Part shown: one piece after another, positions 1-8,525 of the stretch | Position numbering within the stretch: the stretch's first letter is position 1 | How the letters are laid out: the number at the start of each line of letters is the position of its first letter | Source of the DNA: Arthrobacter sp. Leaf234 | Lineage (GTDB): Bacteria; Actinomycetota; Actinomycetes; Actinomycetales; Micrococcaceae | Length of the DNA stretch: 64,000 bases | Direction of reading: 5' to 3' | Assembly: GCF_001422665.1 (NCBI RefSeq) | Contig: NZ_LMLU01000005.1 | Coordinates: 248,001 to 312,000, forward strand | Translations under genes and position numbers: made by a program | The notes under the pieces: generated by a model | What the model was told of the DNA's origin: nothing | Database searches by the model: none | What the model saw: the letters and a program-made list of their open reading frames with translations, nothing else

Positions 1-447
1 CACCGGCGGGCGCTGCGCGAGACGCCGGAACTGTTCACCGAGGAGGTCCGCAGCCTGCTGGAGGTGGGCGAGACCATCCTCGCGACCGACTACATCGACG
101 CCCTCCGCTTCCGGCAGTCGATGAAGGACGCGTGGAAGGACATGATGCGGGCGGTGGACGTCGTCGTCGCCCCGACCGTCCTCACCCCGGCGCTCCCCGC
201 ACAGGACACCGAACGCTTCCGGCCGGACGGCACCAGCGAGGACGCCAACGTCGAGTTCGGCCGGCTGTCCATCCCGGCGAACCTCCTCGGGTTGCCGTCG
301 CTCCAGGTGCCGTGCGGGTTCTCCACCGCGGGCCTGCCGCTGGGCGTGCAGATCATGGGCAGGCCCTTCGCCGAGCAGACCGTCCTCGCCGTCGGCCGGG
401 CGTACGAGCTGGTCACGGACACGGTGGGGAGGATCGCTCCCCTCTGA
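1..447 (+). CDS. Amidase (amidase-signature family), C-terminal part
   Basis: Only the last 148 residues are in the window; the frame is open through the left edge, so the start lies upstream. The end matches the C-terminal part of amidase-signature enzymes, which hydrolyse amides or carbamoyl compounds. It has the 'VVVAPTV.TPAL' stretch, the 'IPANLLGLPSLQVPCGF' segment and the closing 'GLPLGVQIMGRPFAEQTVL'. The catalytic Lys-Ser-Ser region is outside the window, so activity cannot be judged. A second member of the family lies at 2586..3995, separated by a lipoprotein gene on the other strand and an M20 amidohydrolase, which suggests an amide or N-acyl compound breakdown cluster. Substrate unknown. 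Confidence 0.88.
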   Translation, partial: HRRALRETPELFTEEVRSLLEVGETILATDYIDALRFRQSMKDAWKDMMRAVDVVVAPTVLTPALPAQDTERFRPDGTSEDANVEFGRLSIPANLLGLPSLQVPCGFSTAGLPLGVQIMGRPFAEQTVLAVGRAYELVTDTVGRIAPL

Positions 448-485
448 TCGGGGCCGATCAGCGCGAACTCCGTCCGCCGCGGTGC

Positions 486-1181
486 CTAGCCCTCCGGTGA
501 CTCGGTCGCGGGTGGTGCCGTGTAGTCGATCAGCTGCCAGGCGCCATCGACATAGCGCGCCGTCACGGTGTGCGGGGAGTTCGGGCTGGCCTCGCTCGAA
601 CCGAGCCACCCCTCGCCGGAGAAGTAGAAGATCTCGCCCTGCGTGGTGGTGATCTCCGCGGTGTAGGTCCCGGCGGCATCCGGGACGAAGTCGGTGGAGA
701 AGTCTGCCAGGGTGGTGGCTCCTCCGAGAGCCCACCCGAGCTGATAGATCTGCGCCATGGCGGTTTCGGCATCCGCGCAGAAGGTGCACGCGGGGTCGCT
801 GACGGCTCGGAGTGGCTCGAGGTCGTTCGCCTCGTAGGAGTACGACAGCAGACTCAGCCAGTGCGAGGTGAAGGCCTCGAGCCCCTCGCGTGACTCCTCG
901 TCCGCTTCCGCCGGCATTGCTGGAATCGGCAGATTCGCGGCGGGCGCGGCCGACGACGCCGGCCTCGGCTCGGCGCGGGCAGCGGTGGGTTGCGCCGAGG
1001 CGTCGGGCGGTGCTGTCGCCGGTGCCGTCGACGTGTCCGGAGAAGCCGTAGCCGTCGTCGCCCTCGCCTCGCGCGGTTCGTCCCCCGTCCCTGCCGACGC
1101 GTCGCAGGCCGTCAGCGACAATGCGACACCGACGGCAAGGGCGAGCACGGAGCTGCGAGCCCGACTGAACGTGATGGACAT
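486..1181 (-). CDS. DUF6318-type lipoprotein
   Basis: A 231-residue secreted lipoprotein. Residues 1-26 form a signal peptide ending in a lipobox (LTAC), so Cys26 should be lipid-anchored on the outer face of the membrane. Residues 27-85 are a disordered Ala/Thr/Pro-rich stretch. The C-terminal domain has the pattern of DUF6318 proteins common in Arthrobacter and relatives: a 'F..HWL.LLSYSYEANDLEPLRAVSDP.CTFC' segment followed by a beta-rich end. A CxxC-like pair (CTFC) is visible. No enzymatic motif is recognisable and the function is unknown. It is transcribed alone, convergent with the amidase upstream and divergent from the M20 gene. Confidence 0.8.
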   Translation of the reverse strand: MSITFSRARSSVLALAVGVALSLTACDASAGTGDEPREARATTATASPDTSTAPATAPPDASAQPTAARAEPRPASSAAPAANLPIPAMPAEADEESREGLEAFTSHWLSLLSYSYEANDLEPLRAVSDPACTFCADAETAMAQIYQLGWALGGATTLADFSTDFVPDAAGTYTAEITTTQGEIFYFSGEGWLGSSEASPNSPHTVTARYVDGAWQLIDYTAPPATESPEG

Positions 1182-1356
1182 ACGATCTCCTCCTGCACGA
1201 CGCCAGAGAAGGAGTCGAAGCCATCATGGCCTATCGGGGAGGGCCACGCGTCACCGTGGACGCAGTGTCGAGGTCGGAGTTCCGGGGCCCGCTCTCGCGT
1301 CGGGGAACCACCACCTGATGTACTCGTGCACGGGCCACGTCATTCGAAAGGACACC

Positions 1357-2589
1357 ATGACCATCGACACCGCCGTCTTCGACCTCTCCGATGCGCACAC
1401 CACCGCGATGCACGAGCTGTACCGGCACCTGCACGCGCACCCCGAGCTCTCCATGCAGGAGACGCACACCGCGGCCTTCATCCTCGAGAAGCTCACGCAC
1501 CTCGGACTGGAGACGTTCATGTGCGGAGGAACCGGCGTCGTCGGGATCCTGCGCAACGGCGACGGACCGGTGGTCGGCTACCGAGCCGACACGGACGGCC
1601 TGCCCATGCAGGAGGACACGGGCCTCGACTACGCGAGCACGTCGACGGGCACCCTGGCCGACGGGACGGACGTCCCGGTGATGCACGGCTGCGGCCACGA
1701 CACGCACATCACCGTCGGCCTGACAGCGGCACAGCTGCTGACCGAGCACCGCGAGGCGTGGGCCGGCACGGTGGTGTTCATCTTTCAGCCCGGTGAGGAG
1801 ATCGGTGAGGGCGCCGAGGCGATGGTCGAGGACGGGCTGTGGGACAAGGCGCCGAAGCCGTCCATCATCTACGGGCAGCACGTCTGGCCCGGACTGGCCG
1901 GGACCGTGAACATCAGCAAGGGTACGGCGATGGCGATGGCCGACTCCTGGCGGGTCACGGTGCACGGCAGGCAGGCCCACGGTTCGCAGCCCGAGCAGTC
2001 GATCGACCCCATCGTGCTCGGCGCCCACATGGTGGTCCGCATCCAGACGATCGTCTCGCGGGAGGTGCACCCCATGAAGTCGGCCGTCGTCACGATCGGC
2101 ACGTTCCACGGCGGGCTCAAGGAGAACATCATCCCCGCCTCGGCGGAGTTCACCCTCAACGTGCGGACGTTCGATCCCGAGGTGCGGGACCGCGTGCTGG
2201 CCTCGCTCCGGCGGATCATCAGCGCCGAGGCCGCGGCGTCCGGTGCGCCGGAGCCGACCATCGAGGAGATCACCAGCTTCCCCCAGTGCTACAACGACCC
2301 CTCGTCCACCACGGACCTGATGGCCGTGCTCGGCGAGGTGCTGGGCGAGGACGCCGTCATCGAGGCGCCGCCCGTCATGGGCAGCGAGGACTTCGGCCTC
2401 CTCGCCGAGGCCATCGGCGTCCCCAGCGTCTACTGGTTCTTCGGCGGGCACGCGCAGGACAGGCTCGACGCCGGCACCCCGCCCGGCAACCACTCGCCGT
2501 TCTTCGCACCGGTGATCGAGCCGACCCTGACCACCGGCGTCCGCGCGGCGATGACCGCGCTGCTGTCCAGGGTGGGAACGACGGCGTGA
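1357..2589 (+). CDS. M20-family amidohydrolase / peptidase (M20D type)
   Basis: A 410-residue metal-dependent amidohydrolase of the M20D group, which removes acyl groups from N-acyl amino acids or similar amides in the cytoplasm. Metal-binding and catalytic motifs are present: HPEL near 28-31, GCGHD at 111-115, QPGEE at 144-148, a GQHVWP motif after residue 170, and the C-terminal NHSPFF. The frame is open far upstream, but ATG 1357 is chosen because GAAAGGA sits just before it and homologues begin with a similar segment. The stop overlaps the GTG of the following amidase by 4 bp (GTGA), so the two are translationally coupled and probably act on related substrates. Confidence 0.9.
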   Translation: MTIDTAVFDLSDAHTTAMHELYRHLHAHPELSMQETHTAAFILEKLTHLGLETFMCGGTGVVGILRNGDGPVVGYRADTDGLPMQEDTGLDYASTSTGTLADGTDVPVMHGCGHDTHITVGLTAAQLLTEHREAWAGTVVFIFQPGEEIGEGAEAMVEDGLWDKAPKPSIIYGQHVWPGLAGTVNISKGTAMAMADSWRVTVHGRQAHGSQPEQSIDPIVLGAHMVVRIQTIVSREVHPMKSAVVTIGTFHGGLKENIIPASAEFTLNVRTFDPEVRDRVLASLRRIISAEAAASGAPEPTIEEITSFPQCYNDPSSTTDLMAVLGEVLGEDAVIEAPPVMGSEDFGLLAEAIGVPSVYWFFGGHAQDRLDAGTPPGNHSPFFAPVIEPTLTTGVRAAMTALLSRVGTTA

Positions 2590-3995
2590 GCGCTGCGCTG
2601 CACGAGCTGTCCGCCGTCGAGCTGACCGGTGCCATCCGCCGTCGCGAGGTGTCCGCGCGGGAGGCGCTCGACGCACACGTCGCGCGGATCGACGCCGTCA
2701 ACGGGTCGATCAATGCGGTCATCACGGAGGACCGGGAGGGTGCGGCGGCGCTCGCGGCCGCGGCGGACCGGCTGACGACGTCGGGCGCTGATCTTCCGCT
2801 GCTCCACGGCCTGCCGATGACGCACAAGGACACCCATAACACGCGGGGACTGCGGACCACACAGGGGTCGGCGATCTTCAAGGACTTCGTGCCGACGTTC
2901 GACGACCTCATCATCAGGCGCCTCAAAAAGGCCGGAGTCGTCACCACCGGCAAGACCAATGTGCCGGAGTTCGCCGCCGGATCGCACACCTTCAACGAGG
3001 TCTTCGGGACGACCCTGAATCCCTACGACACGAGCCGCAGTGCCGGGGGTAGCAGCGGGGGAGTGGCGGCGTCGATCGCGGCACGCATCCAGCCGCTGGG
3101 CGAGGGCAGCGACATGGGCGGGTCACTGCGCATCCCGGCGTCCTTCTGCAATGTCGTCGGCTACCGGCCGTCCATCGGCGTGGTGCCGTCGCTGCCCACG
3201 CGCAACGCCTGGGCGTGGCTCTCGCGGCACGGGCTGATGGCGCGCGACGTCGACGACATCGCCCTGGGGATGACCGCGATCGCCGGGTCCGATCCGGCGA
3301 GCCCGTTCGGCTACCCCGTCACCGGCTCCTTCATCGATCCGCTGCAGCGGGATCTCACGGGCCTGCGGATCGGGTGGTCACCGGACTTCGGTCTCGGCGT
3401 GCCGGTGGACCGCGAGGTGCTCCGGGTGCTCGAGGGGCAGCTGCAGGTCTTCACGGACCTCGGCGCGACCGTCGAGGAGGCGGCCCCGGACCTGCGCGAC
3501 GCCGACCAGGTGTTCGGGACGACGCGCGCCTTCGACTTCGTGCTCGGACTCGGTGAACTGGCTGCGAAGCACGGTAACGCGATCAAGCTGGAGATCCGGT
3601 GGAACATCGAGCAGGGGCGGAAGCTGACGGCGCAGGACCTGGTGGACGCAGCCCTCGCCCGGACCCGGCTCGACACCAGCGTGCGCCGCTACTTCGGCAG
3701 GTACGACGTCTTCGCAAGCCCTGCCGCGCAGGTGATGCCCTTCGACGCGGTGTCGCGGTACCCGACGTCGGTCAACGGCGTCGACTTCGCGACGTACCTC
3801 GACTGGATGCGCTCGGCGTGCCTCGTCTCGGCAACCGGCCTGCCGGCGGTCTCGGTCCCGGCAGGCTTCAGCGAGGGCGGCCTGCCGGTCGGGCTGCAGC
3901 TCGCGATGCCGTACGGGAGCGACGTCGGACTCCTGCAGGTCGCGTACGCGTTCGAGCAGGCGACGGGCTGGGCGAAGCGGGCGCCGGCCCTGTAG
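2586..3995 (+). CDS. Amidase (amidase-signature family)
   Basis: A 469-residue cytoplasmic amidase with a complete signature region. The Ser-cisSer-Lys triad can be placed: Lys81 in 'MTHKDTH', Ser156 in 'SAGGSSGG', and the nucleophile Ser180 in 'GSDMGGS'. It starts at GTG 2586, overlapping the stop of the M20 gene by 4 bp, so the pair is an operon. Length is normal for the family. It resembles the partial amidase at the left edge, including the GLPVGLQ.AMPYGSDVGLLQ end. The exact amide substrate cannot be read from the sequence; coupling with an M20D enzyme suggests stepwise breakdown of an acylated or carbamoylated compound. Confidence 0.9.
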   Translation: MSAALHELSAVELTGAIRRREVSAREALDAHVARIDAVNGSINAVITEDREGAAALAAAADRLTTSGADLPLLHGLPMTHKDTHNTRGLRTTQGSAIFKDFVPTFDDLIIRRLKKAGVVTTGKTNVPEFAAGSHTFNEVFGTTLNPYDTSRSAGGSSGGVAASIAARIQPLGEGSDMGGSLRIPASFCNVVGYRPSIGVVPSLPTRNAWAWLSRHGLMARDVDDIALGMTAIAGSDPASPFGYPVTGSFIDPLQRDLTGLRIGWSPDFGLGVPVDREVLRVLEGQLQVFTDLGATVEEAAPDLRDADQVFGTTRAFDFVLGLGELAAKHGNAIKLEIRWNIEQGRKLTAQDLVDAALARTRLDTSVRRYFGRYDVFASPAAQVMPFDAVSRYPTSVNGVDFATYLDWMRSACLVSATGLPAVSVPAGFSEGGLPVGLQLAMPYGSDVGLLQVAYAFEQATGWAKRAPAL

Positions 3996-4013
3996 GAGCT
4001 CCGTCACGACAGC

Positions 4014-4382
4014 TCATCGGTTGATGATGTGCCAGAGGATGACGTCGTGGGCGTGCTTCGCCTTCTCGTCACCCCGGAAGTCGGCCTCGAACGCCTTGGA
4101 CCCCGCGGAGACGGCGATGGACGAGCTCGACGCGAACTTGCCGAGCATCGACTTGTTCGTCAGCATCGACACGGCCTGGATGTTCCGATAGGGCACTGAC
4201 GTCAGCGCCACCTTGTTGCCGACGAAGCTCTTGTCCTGCAGGATCACGCGCTGGTTCGTCAGCCCGATGAATCCCGTGCCGACACCGATGCAGTCGTACA
4301 CCGCGATGACCTGCTCGCCCTGCAGCAGGCCCGCGAGGATCATCTGGAGCTGTTCCGGCCGGTCGTGGACGATCTGGTTCAT
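4014..4382 (-). CDS. Bacterial PH-domain protein (bPH_1 type)
   Basis: A 122-residue soluble protein made almost entirely of a pleckstrin-homology-like fold of the bacterial bPH_1 family. The visible pattern is an N-terminal helix, 'GFIGLTNQRVILQD', then 'LTSVPYRNIQAVSM' and a final amphipathic helix rich in His and Lys. Such proteins are small scaffolds or sensors of unclear role. ATG 4382 is preceded by a good GAGGGGGA ribosome site. It is the most distal gene of a same-strand group with the two NERD-like genes at 4472..6496, but the 89-bp gap makes co-transcription only possible, not shown. Specific function unknown. Confidence 0.8.
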   Translation of the reverse strand: MNQIVHDRPEQLQMILAGLLQGEQVIAVYDCIGVGTGFIGLTNQRVILQDKSFVGNKVALTSVPYRNIQAVSMLTNKSMLGKFASSSSIAVSAGSKAFEADFRGDEKAKHAHDVILWHIINR

Positions 4383-4471
4383 GCGGTTCCCCCTCGATGT
4401 GTCGGACTCGATGCCCGCCGTCCTGATCCTAGGCGTACTCAGGGTGGGCTGCCTCGTACTCCTCTCCTGGC

Positions 4472-5632
4472 TCACGTGCGGCGTGCGAGCCGGACGACCG
4501 ACGGGTCCACCGGATCCTTGACCACCCCGACTCCTGCCGCCGCCGCCTGCGCGAGGCACCACGTCACGAGGCCGCCGAGGGCAAGGCTCGCGAGCTTCCT
4601 GTCCCGGTCGAGGCGCTGCCCCACAAGCGCACCGAATTGCCCCACGTGCACTCCGCTCGCGCGTAGCTGCCCGTCCTGCAGGGCAGCGAGGAAGGCCGCA
4701 CGGACATGCTCGGGACCGGCCGACGGTGGGACGTGCTGCACGACGTGGCGTCGCAGGTGGCCGCTGACCGAGGTGGTCCTCCTGGGCGTTCCGGCGGCGG
4801 GAGGTGCTGCTGGTGGCGTGGCCACAACGGCCGGGGCACCCGCCGGCGCCTTCGGTGCGGCAACCGCTGCTGCCGGTCGCACCGGAACCGCGGCTGCCTC
4901 CGGGGCGGGTGCTGCTGCCGACGTGAGCTCCTGCTCGGCGAGCGCCGCGAGTTCCAGATGCAGCGCCGCCAGTTCGCGGTGGATGGCAGCGACCCTCGAC
5001 GGCGGGCCCGGCGTACCGGTACCGGTCGCGAGCTTACGGCGGATCACGGTCGAGACGGCGCAGCGGAACAGTGCGGCCAGTGTCTCCGCGAGCGCGGTCC
5101 TCCCCGCGTCGGCCGCGACCACCAGCGGTACGGGCGAGGAGCGGCTCTCGATGGTCCGGGCCAGTTCCTCGAGCGATCCGTGCACCGCCCCGAACCGCAG
5201 GCGCTCCTCCTGCGTCGCCGGCCCGACCTGCGGCGAGTAGACGCTCTGGAAGGGGTTGATGGAGACGAGGTCAGCGGACGGGAAGTGGTCCTTCGCGACG
5301 ACCTGCCGGAGGACCCTGCGGACCGCGTCGAGTTGCCGCGCCACCTGTTCGACCGGGTTCGGCACGCCGGCACCGGTCACGAGGACCCACGGCTCGCCCA
5401 CGTCCCGCACCCGGGAGACCGCCGCCGGGTACCGTTTCCACTCGCTGAGGATGAACGTGCCCCTGGTCGCGTTGTAGAAGAGCCAGTCCACCTCGGCGAC
5501 CGGGAATCCCGGCGCGTCGACCCGACAGTTGCTGAACGCCCAGACGTGGTCGCCGAGAAGCTGATGCAGGCGGTGCACGTCTGCCGGAGCGGCCGTATGG
5601 GCGGCAGTGTTCGTCGAGGGGAAATGGAGCAC
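4472..5632 (-). CDS. NERD-like nuclease-related protein with Pro/Ala linker
   Basis: A 386-residue protein. The first 110 residues resemble NERD/PD-(D/E)XK nuclease-related domains: 'AEVDWLFYN' is followed about 13 residues later by 'ILSEWKRYP', giving the acidic residue and the E-x-K expected of the catalytic core. After a mixed middle domain there is a long Ala/Pro/Val-rich linker (about residues 225-280). A C-terminal basic helical segment beginning 'SVSGHLRRHVVQHVP' may bind nucleic acid; I do not recognise it as a named family. It lies 36 bp downstream of a second NERD protein on the same strand. NERD proteins are found with DNA-processing and defence systems, but nothing else here marks a defence locus. 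Confidence 0.65.
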   Translation of the reverse strand: MLHFPSTNTAAHTAAPADVHRLHQLLGDHVWAFSNCRVDAPGFPVAEVDWLFYNATRGTFILSEWKRYPAAVSRVRDVGEPWVLVTGAGVPNPVEQVARQLDAVRRVLRQVVAKDHFPSADLVSINPFQSVYSPQVGPATQEERLRFGAVHGSLEELARTIESRSSPVPLVVAADAGRTALAETLAALFRCAVSTVIRRKLATGTGTPGPPSRVAAIHRELAALHLELAALAEQELTSAAAPAPEAAAVPVRPAAAVAAPKAPAGAPAVVATPPAAPPAAGTPRRTTSVSGHLRRHVVQHVPPSAGPEHVRAAFLAALQDGQLRASGVHVGQFGALVGQRLDRDRKLASLALGGLVTWCLAQAAAAGVGVVKDPVDPSVVRLARRT

Positions 5633-5668
5633 GGGTGTCTTTTCGGCGGGAGGGGAGGGGCGGACCGG

Positions 5669-6496
5669 TCAGAACGGCGGCAGGACGCCGGCCACGGTGG
5701 CGAGGGCGGCGGCCGGCATGGCCAGGAGCCAGCCGATGCGCCGCCGTCGTGCCTGGTGCACCAGGTGCTGGAGGGCAGAGAACCGGGCGACGACGTCGGC
5801 GGGCGAGTGCAGCTCCGGTGGCGTGCGGCGCCAGGTGGACGGCTGGGCCGCTGCCGCTGCGAGGATGGCGACGTGGTCGGCGGTCAGGACCACGGGGCGA
5901 CGGGTGAGCCAGCGGAGGAGCTGGTCGGAGGTCAGGACGGTGACGCTGCTGTGCTTCTCCTTGACCGTCAGCCTGCGGGCTCCGACGACGACGATCGCCG
6001 CGTCCACGGTGACCTGATGGCACACCGCTGCGGCCAGGAGCTTCGCGGCCCTGGTGGCTTCGTGCTCGGCGTTGCGGACGTGCGGCTGCCGCACACCGTT
6101 CACCATGAACGTGCCCTTCGCCGTCCAGATGGCCTGGCCCGCGTGATGCTTCGTGTTGAGCGTGTAGACACCGGTGGGGCCGATCACCACGTGGTCGATG
6201 TCGGAACCCTTCTCGCCGACCGGCACGGCGTGGAGCGCCCGCCAGTCCGGGCCGAGGGCTGCCAGGCGCCGCCCGACGGCGCGCTCCCCGAGCGCGCCCT
6301 GGTACCAGGGCCAGGCGGAGGCTCCGAGCGGGCTGGCTCCGAAGAGGCGCTGCAGGCGTCCACGGGCCGGCTGCCCGGACTGGAGGGCCAGCACTTCCTC
6401 CATGACCGACTGTCCCGGCTCCCGCCGCATGAGGAGGCCGACCGTCTTCCCGGTCATCAGCCCCGGGTGCTCCTCCATCGGCTCGGCAATGCTCAT
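5669..6496 (-). CDS. NERD domain protein
   Basis: A 275-residue protein with a clear nuclease-related domain: 'GALGERAVGRRL', then 'GSDIDHVVIGPTGVYTLNTKHH', the core of the NERD fold. The acidic residue normally two before the catalytic Lys is Asn (NTK), a variant I believe is common in actinobacterial members. A hydrophobic C-terminal helix (about the last 20 residues, after RRRR) could anchor it to the membrane. ATG 6496 is chosen because the frame upstream is unlike coding sequence; its ribosome site is weak. It likely forms a two-gene unit with the NERD-like gene 36 bp downstream. Confidence 0.75.
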   Translation of the reverse strand: MSIAEPMEEHPGLMTGKTVGLLMRREPGQSVMEEVLALQSGQPARGRLQRLFGASPLGASAWPWYQGALGERAVGRRLAALGPDWRALHAVPVGEKGSDIDHVVIGPTGVYTLNTKHHAGQAIWTAKGTFMVNGVRQPHVRNAEHEATRAAKLLAAAVCHQVTVDAAIVVVGARRLTVKEKHSSVTVLTSDQLLRWLTRRPVVLTADHVAILAAAAAQPSTWRRTPPELHSPADVVARFSALQHLVHQARRRRIGWLLAMPAAALATVAGVLPPF

Positions 6497-6546
6497 CGCC
6501 TGTTCCTGCCCGTTCGATCGGTTCCCGACGGGACCCGTCCAGCCCC

Positions 6547-6586
6547 AAGGTGACCCGGGCGGTCTAAGCCCCGCCCGGGTCACCTT
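6547..6586 (-). terminator. Perfect 16-bp inverted repeat, terminator
   Basis: Two perfectly complementary 16-base arms (6547..6562 and 6571..6586) enclose an 8-base loop. The hairpin lies between the start of the NERD gene and the end of the ABC permease gene, both read leftward, so it should end transcripts of the exporter operon. Confidence 0.8.
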
Positions 6587-6669
6587 GAATCTATCGGGGA
6601 GTCCTCAGGGCGGATCCGTCACGAGCTGCCGTGGGACGGCAGGATTGCCTCAGGGTTTCCGCAGCCCCG

Positions 6670-7533
6670 TCAGCTCAGGATGTCCTTGGTGCTGAACCGC
6701 CCGTAGGCCAGCGTGCCGAAGACGGCGATGTACCCGGTCTGCAGCACGGCGTTGTCGATGAAGGAGGACCAGACGATGGGCTGCCGCAGGAAGTCCGCGA
6801 AGCCCAGCCAGTAGTTCGTGAACAGCCAGGGGTGAAGCCATTCCAGTTGGGGCAGCGCTCCGAGGATCTGCGCGACGGCCGCGAGCGCCGCGGTCGCCGC
6901 CATCGCTCCGACCGGGATGGTGGTGAGCGTCGAGATGAACAGGCCGATGGCGCTGAGTCCCATGAGGGACACCGTAACGTAGAGGGCGAGCAGCAGGAGC
7001 CGCCCGAAGTACCCGCCGATGCCCACGGTGTCGCCGGACAGCAGCGTCACCGGACCCACGGGGAACAGCAGCGCGCCGATGATGGCGCCCGTGATCACGA
7101 CTGTGAGCGTGGCGACGAAGCAGAACAGGGCCGCGCCGGCGTACTTCACGAGCAGCAGCCGGATGCGCCCGGCAGGAGCGACCAGCAGGTACCGCAGGGT
7201 GCCGAGGTTCGCCTCGCCGGCGATGGTATCGCCCGCCACGACCCCGATGGTCAGCGGGAGGAAGAGCGGGATGGCGACGGTGAGCGCGGTCAGCGACACG
7301 AACAGGCCGTTCTCCGTGATGCTGTTGAGGAAGGCGGGTCCGCGGCCGCTGGCCGAACCATCGGAGGACACGCGGACGACGACGGCGATCAGGATGGGGA
7401 TCAGCGCGAGCGCCCCGATCATCGCCCACGTGCGGAGCCTCCGGAACAGCACGGTGACCTCGGACAGCACGAGCGTGAGCCCGAGCGATCCTCCGGCGCG
7501 AGGTGGGCGGGTGACTGCGGATTCAGCCGGCAA
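6670..7533 (-). CDS. ABC-2 type transporter permease
   Basis: A 287-residue integral membrane protein with about six hydrophobic segments, the layout of ABC-2 permeases. A cytoplasmic N-terminal part precedes the first membrane helix 'WAMIGALALIPILIAVVV', and a large extracytoplasmic loop follows. The conserved 'GDTIAGEANLGTLRYLLVAP' corresponds to the coupling region of such exporters. The start is TTG 7533: it has a strong GGAGAGGGG site 7 bases upstream and overlaps the ATPase gene by 11 bp. With the ATPase it forms an exporter of unknown substrate; the upstream LolA-like lipoprotein gene hints at a cell-envelope role. Confidence 0.85.
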   Translation of the reverse strand: MPAESAVTRPPRAGGSLGLTLVLSEVTVLFRRLRTWAMIGALALIPILIAVVVRVSSDGSASGRGPAFLNSITENGLFVSLTALTVAIPLFLPLTIGVVAGDTIAGEANLGTLRYLLVAPAGRIRLLLVKYAGAALFCFVATLTVVITGAIIGALLFPVGPVTLLSGDTVGIGGYFGRLLLLALYVTVSLMGLSAIGLFISTLTTIPVGAMAATAALAAVAQILGALPQLEWLHPWLFTNYWLGFADFLRQPIVWSSFIDNAVLQTGYIAVFGTLAYGRFSTKDILS

Positions 7534-8470
7534 CGTCGAACCCCTCTCCGGTGAGTGCGACGAAACGGTCCTCGAGCGAGGCACCGCTGGCTTCGAAGCC
7601 GCGGACCCGCACGTCGGCACGCACGAGTGCGGCGTTGACGGTCTCGGGCAGGAGCCCGGGTACCGAGAGTTCGGCCGTGATGACATCGTCGCGTCCGTGC
7701 GGTTCGGGCGTCAGCCCGAGTCCGCTGAGGACGCGGTGCGCGTCCGCGAAGTCCGGCGTGGCCACGCGGACGCGAGCCGTGCCTGCGGACCTGAGCTCGT
7801 CGAGGGTGCCCTGGGCGACCAGCTGACCGGCGCTCATGACCGCGATGCGGTCGCACATCTGCTCGACCTCGGCCAGCAGGTGGCTCGAGACGAAGATGGT
7901 GGTGCCGTCATCGGACAGGGACCGGATGAGGCTGCGGACCTCCCGGGTGCCCTGCGGATCGAGTCCGTTGGTCGGCTCGTCGAGGATGAGCAGGTCCCGC
8001 GGGGCGAGCAGCGCGTTCGCGATGCCGAGTCTCTGCTTCATGCCGAGGGAGTAGGCGTGCGCCCGCTTCTTCGCGGCATGGCTGAGGCCCACCCGTTCGA
8101 GGGCGGCGTCGACGCGGGCGTTCCGGGTGGCGGGCGAGGTGTGGCGGTCCGCGGCGTCGAAGCGCTGCAGGTTGGCGCGCCCCGAGAGGAACGGGTAGAT
8201 GGCCGGGCCTTCGACCAGGGCGCCGACCCGCGGCAGGACCGCCCGCGCATCCTTCGGCATGACGCCGTCGAGCAGGCGGATCTCCCCGCTCGATGCGGCA
8301 GCCAGTCCGAGGAGCATGCGGATGGTGGTCGTCTTGCCTGAACCGTTCGGGCCGAGGAAGCCGAAGACCGAGCCACGGGGAACGGCGAGATCGACGCCAT
8401 TGACGGCCTTCTGCCTGCCGAAGACCTTGGTCAGACCGAGCGTCTCGATCGCGAGGGTGTCCCCGCTCAC
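7523..8470 (-). CDS. ABC transporter ATP-binding protein
   Basis: A 315-residue ATPase of the ABC-2 exporter class. Walker A is GPNGSGKT (residues 40-47), the signature is 'YSLGMKQRLGIA', Walker B is 'LLILDEPTNGLD', and the H-loop is 'VSSHLL'. The C-terminal 80 residues form the extra domain usual for DrrA/CcmA-type ATPases. The best start is GTG 8470, just before the first beta strand 'LAIETLGLTKVFG'. No Shine-Dalgarno sequence is present there because a perfect inverted repeat lies directly against the start codon, which is unusual. It overlaps the permease gene and follows the lipoprotein gene by 55 bp. Confidence 0.88.
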   Translation of the reverse strand: MSGDTLAIETLGLTKVFGRQKAVNGVDLAVPRGSVFGFLGPNGSGKTTTIRMLLGLAAASSGEIRLLDGVMPKDARAVLPRVGALVEGPAIYPFLSGRANLQRFDAADRHTSPATRNARVDAALERVGLSHAAKKRAHAYSLGMKQRLGIANALLAPRDLLILDEPTNGLDPQGTREVRSLIRSLSDDGTTIFVSSHLLAEVEQMCDRIAVMSAGQLVAQGTLDELRSAGTARVRVATPDFADAHRVLSGLGLTPEPHGRDDVITAELSVPGLLPETVNAALVRADVRVRGFEASGASLEDRFVALTGEGFDVAG

Positions 8471-8503
8471 GAGCGGGCCCGCACTGTCCGTGCGGGCCCG
8501 CTC
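8471..8503 (-). terminator. Strong hairpin directly against the ATPase start codon
   Basis: Perfect 14-base arms (8471..8484 and 8490..8503) flank a 5-base loop. On the minus strand the hairpin lies after the lipoprotein stop and ends exactly one base before GTG 8470. It may end or weaken transcripts from the lipoprotein gene, or mask the ATPase start (attenuation). It lacks a clear U-tract. Confidence 0.55.
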
Positions 8504-8525
8504 GAGAACCTCGGTGGTGCTCCGG

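Noticed and set aside
444..461. Palindrome CTGATCGG-GG-CCGATCAG at the amidase stop as a terminator
   Set aside because: The 2-base loop cannot form as drawn, the opened stem is short, and there is no U-tract; it remains only a palindrome.
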